From Pictodentalium vernedei (lineage: Eukaryota > Mollusca > Scaphopoda > Dentaliida > Dentaliidae), in NCBI GenBank assembly GCA_031216915.1, contig CM062288.1:179702596-179766595 (forward strand): a stretch of 64,000 nt of DNA, in the 5' to 3' direction. Every line of letters starts with the position of its first letter. Position 1 is the first letter of the stretch. Made by a program: the position numbers and the translations under genes. Shown here piece by piece: positions 10,969-22,235 of this stretch. Under the pieces are notes generated by a model that saw only the letters and a list, made by a program, of their open reading frames with translations, did no database searches and had not been told where the DNA came from.

Positions 10969-12725
10969 GTGAGAGTCTTCTTTGTTTTGAAATATCAGAC
11001 TTAACTGTATCTAACAATCATCCTACAGACAGACAACCTGTCATGGCTAATGGCAAGCACAATATGCATATTAAACAGGCACAGTTCACTTCTGCCTGAT
11101 ACAATGACCAGTACAATTTCTTGGAATTTAATACAAGCCTGTAATTTAAAATGTAATTCTTGACTTGCCCTTAATATAATTTGTTGGGAAGCTCTTTTGT
11201 CGAGAGCTTTTCAAAAACGATAAAAGACAAAATAATTTTATAAATGTAACATTCTATAGAATCCATTCTTGGAATTTAGGAAAAGAAAGTGGTGAGTTGG
11301 ATTTGACAAATATAAACTGTGATGATAGACCTTTAAAAATATTTCTCGGCATGAATTAATGAATCAGTCAAACCTACATGTTCCTTAATGTCATGCACTG
11401 CCTAGTAGAGTATTGCTGATTCATACAGTTGCATGGAAATTTATAACCCTTGTCTAAAAAATGATAATCAAACACCAGACTATTGGGTTCTAATCCCTGA
11501 GACATGTTCACATTAAATATTATTAAATTATTTTTCTTCAGGCTTGCTAACAATATGTCAGCCAGAAACATCAGTTTAACAAAACAGAATCAAAATGTAT
11601 TTTGGCATACTCTTACATTTCTACGATATCAGTTTTAGATTTCAATGTCAAACAAGTTCTGTTTTTTTACCACAATTAATGGACTTTGACTAAATTATGG
11701 TTATATCAAGAGTGGAAAAGAATAATGAATCATTCAGTTTTGAACTAGTTACATAACTAGCTGGAATAGAATTGTTTGTCAGTTAAAGCTGTAACTCTCT
11801 TAATATATACTAATGGATGCAACTGATAATGAGCATAGTTAATATTCATATGGAATCTTCCTCATGTATGTGTATAAACAATTTTTTTTTTCTCCACACG
11901 TAACTTAAAGTACAGTACAATGAGGGACATTGTGAAGTTGACGTATGTCATGGCAGGGTTATGGTTATAGTCCAAAGTAGTACCCTGCTGATGCACATCA
12001 AAACTAAAGATTCAGGCTTTAATTGCAGAAAATAATATTTATCTCCAACGACAACATTGAATTGAAAGTTTGAGTATGACACTGAAATTAGAGGACCTTA
12101 TAGTATTCACGGTCCCAAATCAGTAGTTTCTGAAATCTTCAGATTTCTGCTCTAATCACTGTAGATATGATGTAAAAAATATCGGACGGAGTTCCTTCAA
12201 TTTTGTTGTACCAAAAGCTTCATATTTGTGAAAGATACAGAAGTCAAATTTCACAAACGGAAGCAACAGCGATCAGAATGTCTTGTTTTGGCTTGGCTCT
12301 GATTGACTAGTAACCAAGGAAATTACAGTATTAGGAGCATAAAGTTGTAGAAAAATAAAATACTGATAATTCATCCATCAAATTCTTCTGTATTTGAGAG
12401 TCTAAGGTGATAAGAGTGCTAAAAAAGAGCTAAGGCTATGATGGTAAGAGATTGAGAGGCAGAAAACAGAAAAGTTTACATGTGGAAAGCCAGGGATCTT
12501 ATAGCCTTCATGATTCCAGATAAGTAGTTTAAAACATTTTAAAAAATAAACTTCAACTACCAGAAATGTGACGTGAAACCCATAAGAGGGGGGTACCGTG
12601 ACAGGCATTTGGTTAGTTGATTGGCCTGTCAGTTGGCCTACTGGTCACTCTGTTGAAATCTTGTGAACAAGCAACTTCTACATTTCTAAAGATATTGTTT
12701 TGAAACTGGATATACATGATCAACA
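10969..12725. other. Start of intron 1, no repeat family or gene recognised
   Basis: A donor GTGAGA opens the intron. The rest is AT-rich, with no exon-like frame and no copy of the window's repeat families. Confidence 0.6.
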
Positions 12726-12974
12726 TTAACCCTTTACCCAACGAATCGGCCGCATCCGCCCGAGATATATGCAAATTCAGCAGTTGAAAAAATATTGTTT
12801 TTCAAAAAAATTCAACAAAACCATATCACGTGACCCCTCGTTGGAACGAGCTCGTTGAGCTCGTTCCAACGAGGGGTCACATGATATGGTTTTGATGAAA
12901 TTTTTTGAAAAATTTGAAAAAATGGTATTTAAAATAATAAATTTTGATATTGTCTGCGTTGGGTAAAGGGTTAA
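12726..12974. mobile_element. TTAA-flanked foldback MITE, piggyBac-like
   Basis: The element reads TTAA-CCCTTTACCCAACG ... CGTTGGGTAAAGGG-TTAA, giving perfect 14-bp terminal inverted repeats starting CCC and bounded by TTAA on each side. That is the signature of piggyBac-superfamily elements, which duplicate TTAA. Inside, 12820-12853 pairs with 12857-12890 across a 3-nt loop with one mismatch (core CCCCTCGTTGGAACGAGCTC). Weaker pairing continues outward to the ends, so the whole 249 bp is one foldback. There is no coding capacity. Confidence 0.85.
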
Positions 12975-13690
12975 GTGCAGATGTGCATGACATAGATTTA
13001 CTCTGTCTTGATTCAAGGATTGCAGAGTTATTGCCCTTGTATTCTACAGTTGTAATGTATGGAAAAATGTTATGGAGTAAACTACCTTCAGCCCTCAAAA
13101 TTCACTACAACAATTGGAGGTGCCATAGTAAAATGCCGCAGTAGTTTGAATTTATGATGGCAAATGACTGCTGTAGTAAAATGGTCTATCAATGTGGTTG
13201 TGAGCACAAAGCCATGGCAGCTGAAAAGTAAAAGTGAAAAAGTGTCGGTGAAAGTAAACGTTGACCTAGCATTCATTCCAATGCGATGCTTCAACAAGCG
13301 ATTTCCACTAATATAAATATCAGTGATGACACAGCGTAAAATACGCATGGAATTCAAAAATGTGTGTCACTCTCTAGACTGTAAGAATAACATTGTCGAA
13401 ATTTGGCCACGGTCGCTACTTTTACGATCTGCTGATGTCAGTCAATACAATACTGGCAGTATTGCAAACAATATATGCATTGATGTGATGTAACATGCTA
13501 TTATTTCCAAGGTACGTGACACTAAATGTTTAACAATAACATGTACTTGTGAAATATGGAAGTAAAATATTCTGTGCAAAAATATGGGCTTGAAAAGGAA
13601 AACTATTCTTTCATGGGCACTTGAAATGGTTGGCCTGGAGACAGATGATTACGATGATACAGTGAAGTCAATCTAATGTAAACTGTGAAG
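12975..13690. other. Intronic DNA, no feature recognised
   Basis: Short frames on both strands overlap each other and show no domain. The stretch sits between the foldback element and a transposase relic, so its right part may be that element's 5' flank. Confidence 0.5.
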
Positions 13691-15300
13691 AGAGGTGGTT
13701 GCCAGTACGTATTCGTCGATCAACAACCCACAGCACCAGGGGCGTGTGTTAGAGAAAACTGATAAAAGGATAACAGGGACAAGCATAATAAGGAAATGTA
13801 ATGCAGTTTATCATATGCAATCGCAGGCTCACAACTCAGCCCTCCTACAGAAACATTCCTCTGGTGTCACGGTATGTAGTGACAGAAGTGGTGATAATAC
13901 TAATTATCAAAATCAGCCAATTCCACTGCCTGTAGACCTACCTTAAATCCAAGCCAACTGACTCTTAAAGAATTTGTTAAAATACTGTCTCTGTGCCAAC
14001 AAAGGCAATTGGCCTCAAAATTCCAGATAGCACACTTTATTGCTGCCAACAACAAATCTTACAAAGACTTTGAGCAAATCGCTCATTTTGAGAAAGATTT
14101 TCATAGTGTTGATCTAGCAATGGTCATCTCACTGATAAGGCTGGCAAGGAACTGACGTCAAGCCTCGCACATGTGATCAGAAAAGAGGAGGTTAGTAATC
14201 CTCTTAACGAGGGTGAGTGCAAGTTTTTTCAGTTTTGTACGATGGATCATCAAATGCTAAAACTGCAGATGAAAACGAACTCTATATAATAAAAATGTGC
14301 AAATGTAGCTCTGGAAGAACTGAAGAATACAAATGCTGAGGGGCTTAAAGTTTCATTTGATAGCTGTGTTTTGAAATTGGACTTTGAAACCAAAGAAAAA
14401 CTGGTGGGCATGGGGAGTGACAGGGCATCTATCAATCACTCATTCAAAATGATTAGGGAGGAAACAGGATCACATTTGGTTATGCAAATCACTGCAGTGT
14501 GTTAATCATGAAGGATAGTTTTAAAGACTCCACTTTAAGCAGCACATGTGATGATGACCTCGAAAATTGCCATAAAATATACAGGCACGCAAATTTACGT
14601 TGGAGACTCATGAAATGTCAGGCCTTATTTTCTGGAATGCACGTATACAAATATAAAAGAGTAAGTGGCACTTGATGGATTTCCTTTCAAGTTGACAGTG
14701 CTGACAATTATCTTTCTCAGGTTCTGCCACCAACAAATAAGCTGTCCATATAACAAAACAATGAAAGAATTTGTCCCCAAATTGGAAGAATATCTAAAAA
14801 AATGCCATGCACCTGGACCATTTACTTTTTCTGGCAACTCGACAGGATGTTTTGGCATGTTTGGCACCATTCTCACAGAGTTTGGAAAAACGGGACGTGT
14901 TAATGCCTGAAGTCATAACAGTAGTAAAATCTGTAATATCCACACTGGATGCTTTGAAGGAGTTGGTTCAGTGAAACAATCTACAGTCTTATGTATGCAG
15001 GAGTACTTCCTGACTTTATCTAAGCTGTGCTGGCCTTTCATCCAGGATGCTACTAGTACCAAGTATGCCTCCCAATTGACAAGAGTACATGAAAATGAGG
15101 AAATTTGGTCGGAGTTGTCAGACAAAAATGTTACATTCCATGGATATTCAATGCCGTGTAGTCTTGATAAAGCCATGTCAGCTGTTATACATGAAATTGA
15201 AAAAGTACTCTGGAAATTAATTACTAACCTCAAAGGACATTTCCTGGATGTAACAGTGAATAGTCTGTACACTAACACATTGCTTTGTTACTGGACACCA
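13690..15300 (+). pseudogene. hAT-type transposase relic (ZNF862/KIAA1586-like)
   Basis: Blocks in plus-strand order but in shifting frames: LTLKEFVKILSLCQQRQLAS with SKFQIAHFIAANNKSYKDFE-like sequence (about 13950-14090), FSVLYDGSSNAKTADENELY (about 14227-14288), LVGMGSDRASIN (14401-14436), a CxxHR-like region around 14490, and VSGT-stop-WISFQ (about 14656-14685). The Y-D-G-S, G-x-D-x-A-x-x-N and G-T-R-W blocks are typical of hAT transposases and their domesticated ZNF862-like relatives. The stop in GTRW is an apparent CGA-to-TGA change. An open stretch continues at 14971-15280 (KQSTVLCMQEYFLTLSKLCW...). Multiple frameshifts mean it is not functional. Terminal repeats were not found. Confidence 0.7.
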
Positions 15301-15319
15301 AATCTTACAAGTATAAATC

Positions 15320-15865
15320 TTTTAGTGACCTTTGGCACACATCAGAGGGCGCATTCATTATCGGGTTGTTTTGAAACTTGGTATGCTTATTTAGGGTGAC
15401 CAAGATAGGAGCTAGCGATTTTCCTTTCATTTCTATCAAAAACTGTTCCTGTAAGCAACAGCCTTTGAATTTAGTACATTTGTGCATCAGCATTCTTCTT
15501 TAACATGGCCTACAGGGTGCATTTATCAAAGGATTGTTTTTTAACATGGTATGCTCATTAGGTGTGATCTCCAGATAAGAGCTATCGATTAGCATTCATT
15601 TCCATGAAAAAAAGTTGCTGTTTACAATGACTTTTAAACTTACTGCATTTGTGTATCAACATTCTTCCTTTAGCCAGACCTACAGTTTACATTTAAAAAA
15701 TGCATGGATTGCACTGATGTTGTGCACACATAATGCTGTTATGTTGAAGTTTCACCAAATAACATTGGAACCAATGATCTTCAATTTTACCCTTTCACTT
15801 ATAATCACCAAGTTCAAGTTTGTCAAGTTGAGCTACAGTGTCATTGACACTTTCATTATGTTCTA
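15320..15865 (+). mobile_element. Family B element, 5'-truncated (copy 1)
   Basis: The units share TTTTGAAACTTGGTATGCTT, a TGACC...AGATAGGAGCTA block and a CAGACCTACAGTTTACATTT-type block with 27793-28335. The 3' end AGTTTGTCAAGTTGAGCTAC then AGTGTCATTGACACTTTCAT matches the ends of the other family B copies. The usual TAGCT(C/T)AACTTGAC head is missing. Confidence 0.7.
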
Positions 15866-16149
15866 CAATATCTATTATTTCTTTTTATTTACCACTAGGC
15901 TTGGTTAAAAAAAATTGTAATTTTTTGTCTCACTTCCAATCACTGATAGTTTCAGCTAACGGACCATATTTACTGGAAGTTAATTTCTAAGTCCTTTGGT
16001 GGTAAGTAAATACACTGTTATTACGTCCTTAATGCTGCTTAATATTATATATTATCTCATAATGTATTTGTAAGTCAATTATAATATTTATTTTTCAGAA
16101 TTTCTGATGGGATTTTCGTGTAACCTATTTATTTGCTTGTAGTTTTTAG

Positions 16150-18520
16150 GTTCTTGTGTCCAGAATGCCTTGTACAACTGTCTGCAATAGATGTCTATGC
16201 AAGAAACACATAGATTGCACTTTCTGCAATGGATGCCGTCCAGATTTCCATTGCGCCATCTGTGGTGTTTGGATGTAGAACAAATGGACGGAGGTCAAGT
16301 CCATACTCAGTTTTAACTCAAAAATGGATATCAAGACATTACCGGTTTCTCTGGCATCTCCTTCTGCTGTCATTGATCGTATTTTACATGATAACAACAA
16401 TTTTATCGTTACAGATCAAGATTAAGTTGCAGTTTCATCATCTGCAGGTCTTTTGAGAGTGGCCTGTTGGTCTACATAAGTAATTACAGGTCTTCTGTTT
16501 CCCTTGATAGATCTGTATGTTTTCTTTATGATACTCCTAAGATCAAGATAATGCTGTGGTTGGAGTTAATGGACTCAGAACGTGAGCGTTATATCCGATA
16601 GGGATCTACCATATAAGGATATTCGCTATACTCTTGCTCCACCCACATATAGCAACACCCAATTCTATAGTTCACTTGCTGAGATTAATACTTTGTAGTT
16701 TATGTTTGAAAGTCATTCTGCAGGTAGAATGGTAAATTCTACTGCCTTACTTCAACTTCAACATGATGTTAGCTTTCATGGTCATTCAAGTTATCCATCC
16801 GATGCACTCCCTACCGGATGTGTTATTCTACATAGCTTATGGTAAACTCAGTTAAGCAGTCAGGCTTCCTCCTAGTCTTGGCTCTTTCCTTGCTCCTCAA
16901 CTCGCTTCATCAGCTGAATCTTGCATACCTGTCACTTGTACAATCCTTTGTATGACTGAGGTCGGCGAGATAAGGTCATGTACTATACACAATCAGGCCA
17001 TTCTCATTCTGACCATACCCAGTATGCTATATATACTATTCTTCTCATTTTGGTTGAGTGTTTGACTGTGTTCTACAGTAATGTTTACTTGTCTTTTCTT
17101 TTGCTACAAAGGTCTGTATATTTTCTTTAGGATTCTCCTACAGGGTGGAATCATTCTTCCGCTACTTTCCATTCCTTTTTTTATAGTTATTTGTATTATG
17201 CTCAACTCTCTATAGCATCTGCTTCTATACTGAGTTTTGTTTTTTCTCACTCCAGTATGTCTACCGTCATAATTCTGTCTTGCCATGATCTCATTTATTC
17301 TGACGAAGACACTGGTTGTGAAGTCTGTTTTGATGAACTTTATGGCAATTTACATACCTCTCATTATTATTCATGTTTGTTAGATTTTATTTTAGTACAT
17401 ATTCCTGAGGCTAAACCGGAATAAGTTCCTCCGTCTTCTTGTCATATGTCTACAGGGGAGAGTAAATTTGCTGCTACATCTTTTCAATCTTCCTTGCCTT
17501 TGAAGCCATTACAATCCACTTTGGCCTATGTCGCTTTTTCATCTACCAGATCTTTTGAGGGCTTTACTATCATCATTGTGATAGTGACTCTCTCCAGCTA
17601 GAAAGTGATCTAGGTTATTCACAACCAAGAGGCCATACAGTTCTAGGGTTCTACTCTTTCTTGTGCAGAAGAAGAACAGTTATTTCAGGCCCTTTTTTTG
17701 CATATGTGCTCAAAAGTGTTTTATGGGGAGGTTTACTATTTCAAATCAGTGTTGTTCTTTCTAGATTCTATATACTGACTCTCTCCTTTTGGTATGAAAT
17801 CTATTGCTCATCGGATTGGTCCAGTCATTCTGGCCACAGACAGTTTTCCTTTTCCTCAGGCATTTCGGTTGGCAACACTATTCAAGTGTTAAGACGACTG
17901 CCACTATCATATTCTATATAGAGTATATTCATATTTTTTTTAACGAACTATGTTTTCGTTGCTATGTCCAGTCCTCCATACTCAGTATTTAATCTCTATT
18001 TTCTGACCTGAATTTTAAGATTAACTGTTGGAAATTTTTCCTTTGGCATCTGTAGCCTATTATGTTGGGGTCTATTTTGGCTCCCTTTTTAGACTGTTTT
18101 GATCACTGATTCAGGATCACTAATTCAGGTAACAATGCTCTATTTTTGCGTCAGGAATAATTCTCTGTGAACTTTAATTGTCATTATTGACACGATTATT
18201 CAGAGAAATTTAGTCAATTCTATTCTATTCTAAATTCATGGCCTTCCTTCTAGAATTGTTATCTGCCTCGCAGTTGTTACCGTTTTGAGGACCCTTGTTC
18301 TTTCCCCCACCCCCATTTCACTGATTATATACTTACCTTTCAATCAGATGAATCTTGTTATACAATAAGAGGGTTTTCAGCAGGGAATGGCTATTGCTTC
18401 GCTTCCAGGCTTTTCCCCTTGCTTCTTTTATCATGAGGTCTTCTCTTTAACCTTTTGTGACCTACTTCAGTAACTCTCTGATTTCACGGTCTGTGTCCTG
18501 TCCTAGTAGACGGTCCAACT
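16150..18520 (+). pseudogene. Degraded coding-like region, Cys-rich start, class unknown
   Basis: From 16162 one frame reads MPCTTVCNRCLCKKHIDCTF then CNGCRPDFHCAICGVWM, a Cys-rich cluster that looks like a metal-binding motif. It is followed by Ser/Leu-rich sequence broken by many stops and frameshifts to about 18500. The base composition (T/C-rich, fewer poly-A runs) differs from the surrounding intron. I do not recognise the family; a decayed retroelement ORF is my best guess. Confidence 0.3.
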
Positions 18521-18856
18521 TGACACATTTTCTATCAATTTGATAATTATTACTCTTTTGTTTTTGAAACAGAACAAGCAATAAACATCAATTAAGACTA
18601 TATTTTAAGCTGTTTAAAGCTTAACGTCCATCTTCTTTAGCTCATACTTCTTTCGGAAGATTGGGGTGGGAGGGGGTGCTGTGTGTGAATATGATGTTCC
18701 GTTGTTTTATGCATATTACCCTCCTACTATGTTAAAAAGTTATATACTGATATTCTGTAATTTTTTAGCCTACTCGAGTGGACAGGATTTCTTAAAATAT
18801 CACAGCTCTAGATATTAGAACCCTGTCTTTTTCACTGGCATTAGCTTTATGACATT
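18520..18856. other. Intronic DNA, no feature recognised
   Basis: AT-rich sequence with no open frame, RNA gene or known repeat. Confidence 0.5.
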
Positions 18857-18964
18857 TTAATTTTGGGCATTATTCTTTCCCTGTCATCATGGGATGAATA
18901 TTTACTTTGATTAATTTTGGGCATTATTCTTTCCCTGTCATCATGGGATGAATATTTACTTTGA
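18857..18964 (+). repeat. Perfect tandem duplication, 54-bp unit, two copies
   Basis: TTAATTTTGGGCATTATTCT begins at 18857 and 18911, and the following bases through TGAATATTTACTTTGA are identical in both. The lack of differences implies a recent event or an assembly duplication. Confidence 0.95.
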
Positions 18965-18965
18965 T

Positions 18966-20140
18966 GCAACTTGATTTAAATTGTAAATATTGTGTTCACT
19001 CAAGTTTTATCCCATTTATTGGCATATATATTTTAATCTGGAATCAAATGAAATCAAATTCTGTATTCCGGTAGGTACAGATACTATGAGGCCTGCCAGG
19101 ATTTATCGTTAATCAAAGTTTTTGTTTGTGAGAATTGAATAATGCATTCACATATTATATTTTATATTGTGTTCTGGTTATATGTTCATGGCATACTTTC
19201 CTCAGTTTCCTTTGTAACCCAATTCTTGGGAAATGCTGAATTTTATTATATACTATTGTCACTATAGCATTAATTCCCTCTCATGCTTAAATATGACCTC
19301 CATTATATCTGTTAATCAGACACAATATGCATTTTACTCCCTCCACCTATTGTTCATTTGGCACTTTTTGTCACTTTGGTAAGATTTGAAAAAAATTTAA
19401 ATTTAATATTTTATATTTTTATTTTTTATTACACTCAACAAAGTACCACAAACATAGTGCCCTCCCGGCAATATGAACTGTCATTTGTATGTGCTAGCCT
19501 CCCTGCTCTCATGTATACATGTACCATTGTCTTTTGAAAAATTGGAAATTGACACTTTGCACATGTCTGGCAGGAATTGGACAATATGTGACGGTTCTTT
19601 GAAGGATACTAGTTACTACTATGCAAATCGGTACCTGGTGAACTCGGTTAGGTTTAAATTTTGACTTTTAGCAATTTTAACTTCTTAAAGGGTTTTCATT
19701 AGGATTCTCCAAAATTTGCCCTCTTTTTCACCCTAGAAATAATAAAAGGAATAGGCACTTTGTGTTACATTGGTAAGTATAATAAAAAATAAAGTTTGGT
19801 ATGAAATTTTAATTTTTGCAAATTTTGTGCATTTTACCAAGTAAGTATAGTTCTCTCTGAAAAAATTGGATCAGTAAAACTACTAAATCTAGCAATCACA
19901 CTTTTTGCTAGAGATCATTGATCTCTGACAACTAAAGTGGTATTTCTGCATTGAATTTCTGATCATAATGAAAGTTAGGGACAAGTCACCCAGAACAAGT
20001 CACCCAGAAGCTTCAACTCTGTCTATACTGTTAGGCATGGAGTAAGATCCTACATCCATATGAGGAATCAGGATAATAGGCCCCAATTTGGTGACACACC
20101 CAACCATGGGAGACAATTGTCTGATCGCAGGTGATAGGCA
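18966..20140. other. AT-rich intronic DNA
   Basis: No exon or RNA gene is seen. A short doublet ACAAGTCACCCAGA occurs twice at 19981-20008. At about 20091-20127, GGTGACACACCCAACCATGG is part of a dispersed repeat found inverted near 46372. Confidence 0.55.
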
Positions 20141-20149
20141 TTGCACTTG

Positions 20150-20445
20150 TTTATATTAAAACTAAGTCCATGGGTTCAAATGTATGCTCCTTCTGGGAAC
20201 CCAAATTTTAACTCAGTGCAGTATGAAGAAAATGCTTTAAATCCACCTGGAAAATGCTTTTCATATTTGGTATACATCATACTTTTGAGGGTAGATTCAA
20301 GTATGTTCAAATCAAGTCCATGGATTCATATTTTGGCTCTCCAAAGAGCCCAAATACTAACTTATTGCAGTATGAGGAGTATTCCTCAGTGATCATCTTC
20401 TTCAGATCCACCAACCACAATCTTTTGATATTTGGCAAGATAACA
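20150..20445 (+). repeat. Family A fragment, about two core units
   Basis: It contains TTTCATATTTGGTATACATC, GATTCAAGTATGTTCAAATC and CTTCTTCAGATCCACCAACC. Neither terminal hairpin is present. Confidence 0.8.
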
Positions 20446-21036
20446 AATTTTGTTTCAATCAAATGTTCTGTTTTCGTTAAGGATTTCATCTGTTTTTGAG
20501 TATGTAAGGTCACAACCAGAAAGAAAGCCCTAATTTGTCCAAAAAACCTCTCAGTCATGCAAAAAAAGCTATCTTTTGTTGACTGTCATTTATTCACACA
20601 ACTGTTGGCTTCCAGGAATATTTCACCTAATTTCAACCCCAAATTCTAACCAACCTAGGTGGTCTTTTCAGAGGGAAGATCTTTTGTCATTTTTCAGCTT
20701 AATCTCAAGCCTAATGTAGGGTGTTTGCTGGCAGTGGGGAGTTGGGATTTGAAAAACACATAATTTTTCAGAAATTTTGGTGACTGTCACTGCAGTATGC
20801 ACAAGGTGACCCTTCCTTTTTGCCTTCATCTTTCTGATCCCTCAACACTAATACCCTCACTCCATGTAGACAGATTGATCTTGGTGAGTGTTTTAGGCTC
20901 ACTTGACCTCTGATTTGAGATTTTGGTTTGAGACTTGGTATAGACGATCAACTTCAAGAGCAGATGTGCACAACAGAGCTTTTTCCCTTGGATTTAGTCA
21001 GAATTGCATAACCTTCAGTGATGTTTCTTGTTATTG
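20446..21036. other. Intronic DNA, no feature recognised
   Basis: No exon, RNA gene or member of the repeat families recognised here. Confidence 0.5.
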
Positions 21037-22235
21037 TTATGCCCCCGAGACCCTCTCAGGCATTATGTTTTCACCAAGCCTGTCCGTCTGTTAACTTTTT
21101 GTTTCCATCTAATAACTAAAGAACCTCTTATTTGATCAAATCATAATTTTAAGGGTAACTTGTGAATGACTAGACAATGTTTCCTTTTGATTTTGGTCCA
21201 GCTAGCCGATTCAATATGGCCAGCATGGTGGCCATCTTGAATTTGGTTTCCATCCATGCATTTTAGCTTAACTTGACAAAGTCAAGATAAGCTATTGCCA
21301 TCAAGCGTGCAGAAGTCTGTTAGTCTGTGAGTCTGTTCACGTTTTACTTTAGCACAGGCTACACCCCATAGTTCTTGTCCAATCGTCATGAAATTTCATA
21401 TGCAGGTTTGAGGTCATGTCTAGATGAGAATGTCCCCTTTTGGTCGCGATCGGTCAACCATTATGGCTGCCCAAGACCAAAACCCGAAAACCTTTAACAC
21501 AGTCTACAGGCCGTATTTATGAAGGGATTTCATTGTAACTTGGTAGGATGACTCAGTATAAAGTCTGGATGAGGACGTCCCCTTTTGGTTGCGATCAGAC
21601 AACTGTGATGGCTACACAAGCCCAAAAACCATTAGCACAGTCTACAGGCCATATTTATGAAGGGATTTCAGTGTAACTTGATAGGATGACTCGTTTTGGA
21701 ATAATTTCTCTATAACTTTGTAACATTGGTTAACATACATTAACACTGTGAGGGCCACATTAAACCACTCCTCAATTCTTTAGTACAGTACACCTCAAAT
21801 TATTTTTATTGAAATCATAACATACAGGAACAGAAATTCACATATTCTCAATTATCACAATTCTTGTCTTATTTCATAATCCTTTCATAAACATTGAACA
21901 TTATCCTTTTCATCAAACACAACACACAGTCAAGTTAAGCTACAATGTCATTGACACTTTCATTTAATTATGCAATGTTGGTGTCTAGAGGAAGCTTCCT
22001 TTCGATTTTTGACCAGTCACCTGAACCAAGATGGCCACCAGTGGCCAATTCATTATGGCTTTCATGGTGGCCATCTTGAATTTGGTTTCCATCCAATAAC
22101 TAATGAATACTAACTCAAATCAATTTTATTTTTTTGTGATGCATTGTTGGTGTCTAGAGGAAGCTTCCTTTTGATTTTGGTTATGCTCCCAATAGACTTA
22201 CCCACTGTTTTATGATACAGTCGGGGGATATGCTA
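21037..22235 (+). mobile_element. Family J element interrupted by a family B element
   Basis: The head TTATGCCCCCGAGACCCTCT with inverted AGGCATTATG is followed by CTGTCCGTCTGTTAACTTTT. Units carry TTGGTTTCCATC(C/T)AATAACT and GGTGTCTAGAGGAAGCTTCC. The 3' side has CAGTCGGGGGATATGC, which can pair with the ATGCCCCCGA head. A family B copy sits at 21261-21966. Family J recurs at 38004. Confidence 0.65.
21261..21966 (+). mobile_element. Family B element, copy 2
   Basis: The 5' end TTTTAGCTTAACTTGACAAA with adjacent GTCAAGATAAGCTATTGCCA forms a hairpin. The core has two to three ~145-bp units (GATGAG(A/G)A(T/C)GTCCCCTTTTGG, CTACAGGCC(G/A)TATTTATGAA). The 3' end CAGTCAAGTTAAGCTACAAT is the inverse of the 5' end. 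It is inserted in family J sequence. Confidence 0.8.
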
